This document shows positions 10,154-19,238 of a stretch of DNA of 64,000 bases, piece by piece (positions within the stretch are counted from its first letter, which is position 1; each line of letters opens with the position of its first letter). The notes beneath the pieces are model-generated. The model had not been told where the DNA came from. It worked only from the letters and a program-made list of their open reading frames with translations, and searched no databases. Both the position numbers and the translations under genes were made by a program. Source of the stretch: Molanna angustata (Eukaryota > Arthropoda > Insecta > Trichoptera > Molannidae); contig OY754980.1 of assembly GCA_963576475.1 (NCBI GenBank), positions 23,357,434-23,421,433 on the forward strand, read 5' to 3'.

Positions 10154-10915
10154 AAGCGATGCTCGGAGTAACCTCTATTTTGGATGCTGTTTTAAGCGTT
10201 GCGTGTAAAGCGATGTTTGGAGTAACCTGTAGGTATATTGGATACTATTTTAAGCGTTGGAAACCGGGTCGCGTTGAAAATAGTGTCCGTGTAAAGTGCA
10301 CTTAAGAACTGAGTATTGATAGTTTCCGTTCTGCATTAGGTAGGCACACAATCAAGATACTTTTTACTGATAAATAATTTACCAATACTTAAAGAAAAAA
10401 CAAAACAGACACGTATCTTAAATAAAAAAACCATCATCATTATCATCAGTGCCTCCACAGCCCAGGATGGGCCTTTGTAATATATTGATGTTGCGCCTTG
10501 TATCAGGCAATGTGTATAGCGGGTTACGATATCGTACGAATAGATTATTCGGAAACCTTCGGGTTTCAATATAAAGGTATGTCTGGGTTTTGTTCGGGCT
10601 TTTGATCAACGATAGTGCTCTCACGTTGTGGTTCTTGTGTATAACTAATTATTGTAATTCACTCTGTATATATCTAATTACTGTTAATTATTAATAAATG
10701 GTGTTTAAGTTAAACGCGTGTTAATTTAATATATCTGAGTATTGAAAATTATCAGATATTTAAACCTTTCTCCCTAATTCCGCAAAAACAAAATCATTCA
10801 GGTCAAAATTCCCGTCATAATATAAGTTAACAAAACAATTCCTGACGCGATTTGACGTTTCAAAATCATAGAGATGAAGTCATAGATTAATGTCGTCAGG
10901 TGTGTAGATGTATTT

Positions 10916-11065
10916 TTACATACTTTGAATATTTATCATTCTTAGCACCAAATAAATGTATACATGATTTTAAATTGATGTATTTCATTCCTGCTTTGTT
11001 TCACAAATGAATATTTGTTTTACATACTTTGGGGATTGAATTGAAGTTAGATTCCTCTAGATTAC
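10916..11065. other. Short unassigned spacer
   Basis: Contains two copies of a TTTTACATACTTTG-like phrase (about 10915 and 11018) but no coding signal. Confidence 0.35.
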
Positions 11066-11069
11066 ATAG

Positions 11070-11712
11070 GTCCAAATGCAGAGTCCTACCTAAATACTAA
11101 ATTCTAAATACTAACCATGTTTTCATTGCACATTCGCTCACTTAAGTTAGGAGATCACGTGAATTCCTAGCTGGAGGATGCTACGATGTTTTTGTATGAG
11201 AATTACATTGCAGAGACATATCTAAATACTTAGCGCATGCGCATCGGCGTAAACTAACATTTGCGAATTGTCAAAAAGTGAGGTTGATAGCGAGGAACCT
11301 TACGAGTAGTTTAATACTAAAATACGAGATTTTTTCGGTGGATGATGATTTCATCGGCTTCGTTGAATATGTATTTGGTAATTTTGTCAAATCAAATACC
11401 AAACAGAGTATTCAGCGATCCATACGAGATGCCGAAAATTCGGTGGAATTTCAAAAAAATCGTGACATCGAGCTGTCAGTGTGAGCTTGGTTACATGTGT
11501 TTGTGTTGTTACGACAAAAAAACATTTGGAACGTCAGTTTAAGCTCATAGAATGCGTACACAATAATGTTATATTCCACGCCATCGAACTTAAATTTGGC
11601 GTAGTATTTAGTATTTAGTTAGTGATGTCTCTGCAAAGCAATTGCTAACTTAAGAATACTAAATACTTCAGTGAGGTTAGTATTTAGGTACCTAGGACTC
11701 TGCATTCGGGTC
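11070..11712. mobile_element. Non-autonomous TIR element (MITE-like)
   Basis: The left end GTCCAAATGCAGAGTCCTA and the right end TAGGACTCTGCATTCGGGTC are inverted repeats extending through ACCTAAATACTAA. ATAG flanks both sides (11066-11069 and 11713-11716), a possible 4-bp target duplication. A 68-codon ORF at 11278-11484 lies within but resembles no transposase. Superfamily not assigned. Confidence 0.65.
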
Positions 11713-11872
11713 ATAGACTAGGTTTTCATCAATTGATGTTTTTATTGAAAAAGAATTGTAAAATAAAAAGAAATACAAATTTAGAGCATACAAATCTACT
11801 TGGATAATTAGTTTATATCGAAAGCTAAATATTTCAGTGAGAAAGAATTTATTTATTTAACGAGGTGGCAAA

Positions 11873-12444
11873 CGCTATACTCCTCACTACCAAGTCACTC
11901 CAAAAAGTATTCAAATTTTGTATGGAATGTTTTCAACATTTTCATAAAATGAGTTTTAACAATATTTTTTTATTTCATTATTTTATTACAAAAACTTGAT
12001 ATTTTTTCAATGAATGTTTGATATTTCTTCAATTAATTTTATGAAAATGGTGTGACTTTTACCAATTTAAAAATAAAAATTTCAAAATTAAAGTTTTCTA
12101 ATCTTGGGGTCACTTTGAAATATTTGACAGTTAAAAAAATTGAGAAGCACTATTCAGATATCCTTCAAAATCTAGTGAGGTCTAAGCGATTATTAGATAT
12201 ACATATTTACAAAATATGAAAAGAATCGAACTAGTACTTTAGTCTTTAATCGATAAAGAAAAATAAATACGCCGTACATAGCACATAGCACATAGCACAC
12301 ACATACACAGATACATTGTGATGAAACTTTCAGAATACAATGTCAGCATGATACTAGTTGATAATCTGCAATAAAAAAATACTCTTAAAAATTGCGAAAT
12401 CATAACTCCCGACTATATCACTTTGGGTTAGTGAGGAGTAAGGA
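11873..12444 (+). mobile_element. Family G TIR element, copy 1
   Basis: Begins near ACTCCTCACTACCAAGTCAC and ends with the inverted TCACTTTGGGTTAGTGAGGAGT (12420-12441). Collinear with 52596-53088. Non-coding, AT-rich interior. The GTGGGTTGTRGTCAAC leader seen in copy 2 is shared with family F, so F and G are probably related. Confidence 0.65.
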
Positions 12445-12529
12445 GACGAACATTTTACTTATTTTTAGAAAACCTGAGTTTATTTGGCATAAGTTTAAAT
12501 GAGGAATGTTCTAAAAATCATCTTCTTCG

Positions 12530-12920
12530 ATTTCTCTACAGCTCATATCGAGCCTTGGCCTCTCCTATCTTGTCTCCCGCCTCGACCTTCCAATCCGTTG
12601 CCTGGAGCTGCTCGGCAGCATCCCTCCTAACTTCGTCTTTCCGTATTCTAAAAATAAGCATCTAATATAATTCTTCTTCTCGGCCGTCTCTTCACTACTG
12701 GATGTAGGCCTCCTTCAACTTTTTCCACCCTAGTCTATTCTTGGCGTACCTGTAGCGCTTCTTTCACGCGACTTTAACGAGATCGTCAGCCCATCTTTTC
12801 TCGGGTCGACCTACTCTTCTTTTATCTTCTCAAGGTCTCCATTTTAGAGTTCGTGGTGCCATCTGTCAACTTCCCGTCTTGTCATGTGACCTGCCCATTT
12901 AGGACTGGCAATATGGTCTA
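12530..12920 (-). pseudogene. RTE-like LINE C-terminal remnant
   Basis: On the - strand one frame reads KWAGHMTRREVDRWHHEL, a stop, and after a frameshift RPEKRWADDLVKVA, a stop, then RYAKNRLGWKKLKEAYIQ. A further open piece reads RRDAAEQLQATDW. The WAGH-RR-RW, GRP-RW-DD and NR-W-EAY order is the known C-terminal tail of insect RTE-type elements. At least one frameshift and three stops show it is old. Confidence 0.65.
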
Positions 12921-13345
12921 TAATGTCGAGAAGTTCACTACGGTGTCCATTTTCATCATTCCGTATTTAATCCCTAAGACATATACCCAGCATTTAACCT
13001 GCGTGTGCATTTAATATAATACAATTTCATTATGAAAAAAGTTTAATTGTGAGATCTTTTATGATATAAATATATATTTTTTTCGAAAAACTATCACCTT
13101 ATTAATTAAGGTATTTCTTTTACCTACATTTTAATTCAATTGAAATTCCCAATTTAAATTATTGTTCTAGTGTCCATTTCCTCTGCAATGAAACTCAAAA
13201 TAGAAAATAGATCATTCATAATATGGGAATGAGAACAATTTTCAAATGTAACAGATATACAAGAATAAAACTAATGTTAAATAAACTAAAATTAATGAAA
13301 GTAAAGCAATATATTATATACAACACATTAACTTTGATTTTCAAA
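12921..13345. other. No gene recognised
   Basis: AT-rich with no repeat partner noticed elsewhere in the window. Confidence 0.4.
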
Positions 13346-13742
13346 CTAAAAAAATAATATGCCTCAAAATATATGCAGAAAAATATATTATTTAATGCCA
13401 ATGTTCACACTAACCCTACGAGAGGATGTCAGGATTTTAGATTTCAGACAAAAAACGAGTTTAACAAGTACACAAAATTGTTTATATCATAAAGGTCTCA
13501 AAATATATAATAGTTTGCCACCAAACATAAAAGAAACCACAAGTCTTGCCACCTTTCGTAGGCTAGGTGCTGAACACATACATAGTTAAAAAAATATTAA
13601 TGTTCTCCATACTTTTACACGTTTTAATGATTTAGTGTCATACTCTGTACCATAATTTATTATTGTATCAAAAAAATATATACTTTTTGTTTACACTAGA
13701 TGTATTATTTTTTACGTCTAAATAAAAGTTACTACTACTATT
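13346..13742 (+). pseudogene. LINE C-terminal remnant with ACT-repeat tail
   Basis: The frame ending at 13589 reads QKTSLTSTQNCLYHKGLKI, YNSLPPNIKETTSLATF and a stop. The YNSLP-IK-F-R motif is the common end of jockey/CR1-like reverse transcriptases. The 3' UTR runs to a TACTACTACTATTA tail at 13731-13744. All upstream domains are lost. Confidence 0.6.
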
Positions 13743-13744
13743 AC

Positions 13745-14574
13745 ATATAATGTACCTTGAATATTCTGACTGCCCTGAAGCGAATGCGTGGATTACTTTC
13801 TATTTTAGTTAAAACGATTAGTGTAGCGTTAAATGAATACATTAATTATGTGGAAACAAGAGAAGCGAAATTCAAGTTGTGCTGCACCGAAAACATGTAG
13901 AAAATTCCCCAAAGGCTGGAATGTTCCCGAAGAAACTCGTGGAACTTTGCACGCTGGACCATTTAAACGTTCCGTGCGGTTGCCGTAAACTCCCCGTAAA
14001 ACTTTTTGAAACAAAACATCAACGGGTTGCTGGCAATTTTCTCTATGTTAGGACAATTTGTAACTTGTTTAAGAACACAAGTGCAACGTTGAACAATTTT
14101 GCAAACATACTAGTTAGTAACAGTCGTTGTTGCTGGCCTGGTTACTATACACCAATGTGGTCGTAAGACCAGCACAGTTTGTTATGTTAGTATTGGAAGA
14201 TGTTGAGGAAATTAAAAACGGTGAACTATGATTTTTTTAACCGTCTGACTGTTCGAATATGTTTGGGAATAAAAATTGCTAGTGCACCTTGAAGCTTATT
14301 TATCTCAGTGTCAAACGACAACTTGTGAATTTTCTGAATTCCTCCCAGAAGCACAAGGACTTTTTTCAATGTCATGTATTTTATGTATCTATTTTAGTTT
14401 CTATATCTAATAAATTCATATTTCTAGTGATCGCGCAAATTCGAAATTAATTATTTATTTTGATAACACATTGGACCTTATATATAATAAAAAAAACACC
14501 AAGTATTCATCAACACCTACACACTTTTATTTTCAGATATTGCAAAGTGTAATTGTTTAAATACTATTCATATT
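13745..14574. other. Low-repeat stretch, somewhat GC-richer at 13860-14020
   Basis: A 95-codon ORF at 13879-14166 has no recognisable motif. No other copy was noticed in the window. It might be unique host DNA (regulatory or intronic). Confidence 0.3.
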
Positions 14575-14755
14575 ACTAGGCATTTTTTAATAAAAAAAAA
14601 TGATTATAGTTCGACATGTAAATTTTCTTTATAATAAGACGACCGTTTCGACTAGGCCCTTATCAACTGGTCGGCCGAAACCGTCGTCTAATTATAAGGA
14701 AAATATACATGTAGAACCATTATCATTTTTTTGATTAAAAAATACCTAGTATAAT
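14575..14755. repeat. Mini-palindrome with Penelope-terminus-like core
   Basis: Two arms of about 70 bp (AGGCATTTTTTAATAAAAAA... and ...TTGATTAAAAAATACCT) are imperfect inverted copies meeting at a loop near 14652-14675. Each arm carries a GACGACGGTTTCG-type segment. On the - strand the core reads GTTGATAAGGGCCTAGTCGAAACGG, resembling the hammerhead/terminal segment of Penelope-like elements. No coding sequence remains. Confidence 0.4.
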
Positions 14756-14884
14756 GGAGTTCTATACGTAAAACACCATCAGTATTGACAATTTAAAAAA
14801 ATACCATTCACATTGTTTTACAGTAGATAATTATTTTTTCTTTAACATGTGCTGTGTTCGAATTTGAAATAACTGCGTTTGAGT

Positions 14885-15093
14885 ATGTAATACATATTTT
14901 GTTACATACTGCCAATATCATACGTACATAGTATTTGTAACACATATTTTGTTACATACTGCCAATATCATACGTAGTATTTGTAACACATATTTTGTTA
15001 CATACTGCCAATATTATACGTAGTATTTGTAACACATATTTTGTTACATACTGCCAATATCATACGTAGTATTTGTAACACATATTTTGTATA
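14885..15093. repeat. 46-bp minisatellite, about 4.4 copies
   Basis: Copies start with ACATATTTTGTTACATACTG at about 14892, 14942, 14988, 15034 and 15080. The period is 46 bp except the first (50 bp because of an extra ACAT). Each unit contains a GTAACACATATTTTGTTAC hairpin. Only one or two substitutions separate the copies. Confidence 0.9.
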
Positions 15094-15117
15094 AATATTA
15101 GCTTTCTGCACTTTTCC

Positions 15118-15338
15118 GTATATTTATTTATTTATTTAATACTGCTTCTCGGACAAGTAACAGGAACTATGTCAAATATTAATTTAATACGCAACCAATA
15201 AAAATGTTGCCACATTCCGGAGACTCACATATCCAGACTGAAACAAACCGTCATTGAAAACCGTCTCCACCGGGAATCGAACCCGGGACCTTTAGATCAG
15301 CAGTCAGATACCCAACCAACTGAGCTACGAAGGCTGAC
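15118..15338 (-). mobile_element. tRNA-derived SINE family 1, copy 1
   Basis: On the - strand it starts GTCAGCCTTCGTAGCTCAG with an A box (TAGCTCAGTTGG) and a B box (GGTTCGATTCC), followed by a body shared with 48177-48403 and a tail of TAAATAAATAAATA type. The head resembles a tRNA but the anticodon arm does not fold cleanly and the body continues, so it is a SINE and not a tRNA gene. Confidence 0.8.
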
Positions 15339-15435
15339 AATATTTAAACATATTCAGTGTTATTTATAAAAATCGCTTGAATCGTGGTGGAATCGAACCC
15401 GGTCCAATATTTTATTCCAAGTTGAACAAAATCTT

Positions 15436-15580
15436 AGATGGGTCGGTGGCAGAGCGGTTAGCGCGCTGGGCTTGTAACCGATTTCGTTCACCTAGGCATT
15501 CATTTATTTAGCATTTATTTGCTAATTTTAGGGAACGTAGGAAGATGTATATGTACTTGTTTAACAAGGACATATTAATT
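15436..15580 (+). mobile_element. tRNA-derived SINE family 2, internally deleted copy
   Basis: Starts GATGGGTCGGTGGCAGAGCG and continues GGTTAGCGCGCTGGGCTTGTAA, then jumps to CCGATTTCGTTCACCTA. Compared with the copy at 55596-55757 about 38 bp holding the B box are missing, so this copy cannot be transcribed from its own promoter. Confidence 0.7.
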
Positions 15581-15639
15581 TAAAAAAAAATCAACAGATA
15601 AAAATAGAAATTTAGAATAAACTATCACAATGTACTAAG

Positions 15640-15735
15640 TGGCTAGTAACTATGTCGCTTACCTACAGCGCCCTTGAGGTGAGATATTCACGAAAACGGT
15701 GCTATATAAATCATCCAAATTTATTATTATTACCC
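15640..15735 (+). repeat. CR1-type LINE 3' tail fragment
   Basis: CAGCGCCCTTGAGGTGAGAT...GGTGCTATATAAAT...TTATTATTATTA matches the 3' UTR and tail of the CR1 element at 10081-10153. Confidence 0.7.
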
Positions 15736-16477
15736 TAAATGATTGCATGGATGTTGTGAATGGTTCACACAATGCTTCGCTAAAGTAACTTACTTTCAAC
15801 CCAAAATATTTTTATACGTTTGATTATTTATATTATTATATTATTGTTTTGTTATATATTTTATTATGTTTTGCTATTTTAAGTGAGACAAGACTGGCGT
15901 GTGGATATACAAGCATGTGTCCGTGTTGAGCTTCTTTTTATATGGTAATCCACACCTGCACACTTGTCGCTGGCTACCTAATTTTGTGGGATATGCTGTG
16001 ATGGTATGAATTAATGAGTTATTATGTACATATATAAGTTTATTTGTGCATATTTTTTCCACTTTGCACAGTAATTTTTTATTGAAAGCTTGCTTTTTGG
16101 AAAAAAGTTAAAAATATAATATATAGTTACTGTACTTTATTCTAGTTGTTGAATATTGTATTGATTAGAATAAAATATCAAAGGTCAGTGTACTTTATTT
16201 CAATAATTGTTGAATGTATTGAATTAAATAAAAAAAATTGGTATGAAGATATATTTTGTTCATGATGTTCTCAACCTAAGACAACAAAGCTTAAGGCTTT
16301 GCGTGTTTTTTACCTTCTAATTACTCATAAAAAATGTAATCATTTCGAGAGATTTGTATTTTATTTTTAACAAACAGATACATGCGGCGTTTAAATCGAT
16401 ATTGAGAGATTTTTGATTTACGTGGTTATTATTGAAAAATTAATGTTTTGAATATCTAAAAGATGCAATTTAAAAGG
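15736..16477. other. Unassigned, with one repeated segment
   Basis: Bases about 15885-16010 (AGACAAGACTGGCGTGTGGATA...GGGATATGCTGTGATGGTATG) resemble 49287-49392, probably an old LINE 3' end. The rest is AT-rich without a recognised feature. Confidence 0.4.
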
Positions 16478-17135
16478 AGTGGGTTGTAGCCAACACTAAA
16501 CTCTACAGACCATAGTAAGTGTTCATTTTTTCTTCTTGAAAGGTTTACAATCTCTAAATATATTTTTTTAATAACATTTCTATACGATTCTTAAACAAAT
16601 ATAAGATTCCCAGAGGAAAAAAGTTTTCACAATACATCATACATACAAAAGAATTGTCACGAAACTCATAATATATGTACACTTTCTACATGATACCTGT
16701 AAATTTTAAGAAATGTTGATTGAAAAAATTTAAATTGTTGAGAAATTTTAAGTAAAATGGCATTACTAGTAAGATGACAACGTATGAGATCAATGTTGAT
16801 GAGGCGATTTATAAAAAACAACGTAAATTATGAATTCATAGAAAAGAAATTACAATTTGTCTATGGAAAACTAATCAGCTCTAGGTCTATATACTTAAAA
16901 CATATGATTTTAATATGAAGTCGATCGGAATTATAGTTTGGGCTGTTGAGAGGACACAAAAAGGATAATCCGAATGGCGGCGTACGCCGTTAACCATACA
17001 TACAAACACATCGCGACAAAAATCACAATGTGCACTCTCTACATGATACCCGTTGAGAAATTGATGTAATAAAATACGCTTAAATATTATGAAATCATGA
17101 CTCTCCACTATTCTATAGTGTGGAGAGTAAAGATA
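16478..17135 (+). mobile_element. Family F TIR element, longer copy
   Basis: Left part as in 5703-5975. The right end ACTCTCCACTATTCTATAGTGTGGAGAGT (17100-17128) includes its own inverted repeat matching the ACTCTACAGACCATAG of the left end. Non-coding. Confidence 0.55.
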
Positions 17136-17896
17136 CGAGTTTTATATATAGACATATCACAGCAATGAGCAATAAAAGATAGGACAGGGAATAAGTATAT
17201 GTATAAAAATATGGTCGTACTTTTCCAACTGTCCTTTAGAGTTTATGTCTATAATATAAGTAGGTACAATATATGTTTGAGAAAGTTGAACCTACATTTC
17301 TATTAAATAAATCGTTCAATTTATCATCTTTCTACTTTTGTAACTTCGGGTGGGCCGTGCGACATAAATATTAAAATAAAACATCTCCAAGAACCGCGGT
17401 AGGCATTTCCTTATTTCGTAGATTACTTTGTATTAACAAAATGCGTGAAGGATTTTTCCATATAAATCACGCTCACACAAATCAGCTTACATCAAAGTGG
17501 TTTACAAAAAGTAAACATAAGCAAAGCTCTGTACCACATTTGCGTCAAAACTAACAACGTCTTTGTAACTTTGGAGTCGCTTATCGACTCTTACTTACTC
17601 TTGGGTCTTTGCTCTCCTGTTATATTGATATTTATGACCCCCTCCCCCTAATACTTTAGCCTAAACTGCTCCAACAATAGGAAGGTATAGTGGATGCTTT
17701 CACAACATAACCGGGCGCTTTTGTCTTAGTGGGGGAAGAAAAGTGTTTTAAATATTATAAATTGTGAGACAGTCTTGTATTATCGGCAGACAACATAGGG
17801 CACTCACTATTCACTAGTTTAACCTAGATCTTCGTAATATATTATAATTATTTCTAAGACGATATTGAAAACAATGGAATTTCCCCTGCTTTTCTT
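17136..17896. other. Unassigned low-repeat DNA
   Basis: No coding or repeat signal recognised. Composition is slightly less AT-rich around 17340-17780. Confidence 0.35.
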
Positions 17897-18380
17897 ATGA
17901 ATACCCAAAACTTGAAATAATATGAAATTATTTATGACTATACAAATCTTTTCGTATTGGTGCCTATCCATATATTTCTTATTTGCTGTCAGGGGCGAAC
18001 CCTGACAGCAAATTGGGAAATGTCGAAAATTTAATGTCTTTTAGCATCGTTGTTCATTTGAGTGGTCATGAAAATATTTTAAAATCTCATACCAAAATAA
18101 TATTTACATTTATGGCCCTGTCAAACATCGTATCTACATGAATACCCAAAACTTGAAATAATATGAAATTATTTATGACTATACAAATCTTTTCGTATTG
18201 GTGCCTATCTATATATTTCTTATTTGCTGTCAGGGGCGAACCCTGAACGAAAATTGGGAAATGTCGAAAATTTAATGTCTTTTAGCATCGTTGTTCATTT
18301 GAGTGGCCATGAAAATATTTTAAAATCTCATACCAAAATAATATTTACATTTATGGCCCTGTCAAACATCGTATCTACAT
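17897..18380 (+). repeat. 241-bp tandem duplication
   Basis: Two copies, 17897-18137 and 18138-18378, start at ATGAATACCCAAAACTTGAA and are nearly identical. The main difference is at CCCTGACAGCAAATTGGG (copy 1) versus CCCTGAACGAAAATTGGG (copy 2). In copy 1 this makes a perfect 14-bp stem (17981-17994 with 18000-18013) around the loop GCGAA. Confidence 0.9.
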
Positions 18381-18530
18381 ACAGTTCAATTTTAAATCTT
18401 GTAGTACCTATGGTTTCAATAAAACAGTCAATTAGGTCTTGAATTTCTAAACATAATATTCATAGGCAAGCCAAGATCTTCAGCTTCTAGAAGCAATTCT
18501 GCTTCTGCTTTCTGTATATTAAGCTAAGAA
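17985..18530. repeat. Repeat family C, copy 1 (possible hAT remnant)
   Basis: Shares blocks with 43503-43870: CAGGGGCG, ATTGGGAAATGTCGAA, ATCGTTGTTCATTT.AGTGG, CATACC.AAATAATATTTA and GGCAAGCCAAG.TCTTCGGCTTCT. The CAGGGGCG start is common for hAT elements, but no transposase domain can be read; assignment is tentative. Confidence 0.45.
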
Positions 18531-19082
18531 ACGATCATCGCTAATATCTCAACCACCCCCTTCACAGAGCATTTAGTGACTGAGAAAAAAATGATATTTC
18601 AGGAAGTGTAGCTTATAGAGCTCTCCGGCTATACAAACATATAGTGCAAAAAGATCAATATGAATTAGGATAGAAGATTCACACCCATGGATTGTCAAGA
18701 AATTGAAATCTTTGATCATGTAGAGACAAATATTTTTCACATGTCTATAGCAGAATAAATAATATGGAATCAACGGTTAAAAGTTGACTAAATCCAATAA
18801 GCTGAATTTCACTAGAGTAGGCACCATTTTAATGAATTAAATTTTTAATAAGTTTGTGGGTTCATATTCTAAAAAAAAAATATTCCATTGCACCCGATAT
18901 AATCCCAGAATTTGCAGAGAATAGAAAAATATGCAGTAAATATTCTTGGAGAGTCTCAGGCAAGTTTTCGAACTAGTAGATCAACGCTAAACTATCATGG
19001 ACTATAATAACCGATAGACAGATTTTGAGTAAATTTTTAAAAATTCTTCGAATTTTTCGTGAGAAACTTTGTAGAAGTTCAT
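18531..19082. other. No gene recognised
   Basis: AT-rich sequence immediately left of the Penelope palindrome. Only short ORFs are present. Confidence 0.4.
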
Positions 19083-19160
19083 TTTAAATAAAATAAAATA
19101 AATTAAAACAAATAACTTTGTTTACTTCTACTACTGTAAACACCTTTAATTTATGAAAGG

Positions 19161-19201
19161 GGTTATAACGTTTTCGAGCGTGTGCTCATCCTCAGTAACC
19201 A
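19161..19201 (-). ncRNA. Hammerhead-ribozyme-like motif, left arm
   Basis: Mirror image of the motif at 23662-23701, read on the - strand: helix I GGTTA/TAACC, CTGAGGA, helix II GAGC/GCTC, GAAA and a self-complementary AACGTT helix III. See the right-arm entry. Confidence 0.7.
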
Positions 19202-19238
19202 CTTATTATTAACTTAAAACTAATGACAGACTACTTAA

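Larger units (their letters stand above)
8022..10302. mobile_element. TIR DNA transposon (TAA target duplication) carrying a CR1 insertion
   Basis: Terminal inverted repeats AGTTTACTTTACACGAACAC (8022 on) and AGTGCACTTTACACGGACAC (inverted, ending 10302) continue into ACTATTTTCAACG on both sides. TAA flanks both ends (8019-8021 and 10303-10305), and the neighbouring repeat J copy shows the uninterrupted site. A 3-bp TWA duplication fits the PIF/Harbinger superfamily (established knowledge). No transposase is present in the remaining 8022-8408 and 10154-10302 flanks, so the element was non-autonomous before the LINE landed in it. Confidence 0.7.
7930..10915 (+). repeat. Repeat J, interrupted copy
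   Basis: The J sequence resumes on each side of two insertions: a TIR element at 8022-10302 and an unassigned segment at about 10441-10790. Comparison with 6893-7255 shows the original order is intact. The two J copies lie about 0.7 kb apart in the same orientation, so they are probably a local duplication. Confidence 0.6.

Noticed and set aside
13879..14166. 95-codon + ORF as a host gene
   Set aside because: No splice-site context, no motif, and no plausible start context; kept only as an unassigned low-repeat stretch.
14885..15093. CRISPR-like array
   Set aside because: Units are contiguous without variable spacers, and the genome is animal.
15265..15338. Functional tRNA gene (also at 48177, 55700, 53770)
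   Set aside because: A and B boxes are present but the anticodon arm and acceptor stem do not close properly, and SINE bodies with A/T-rich tails follow.
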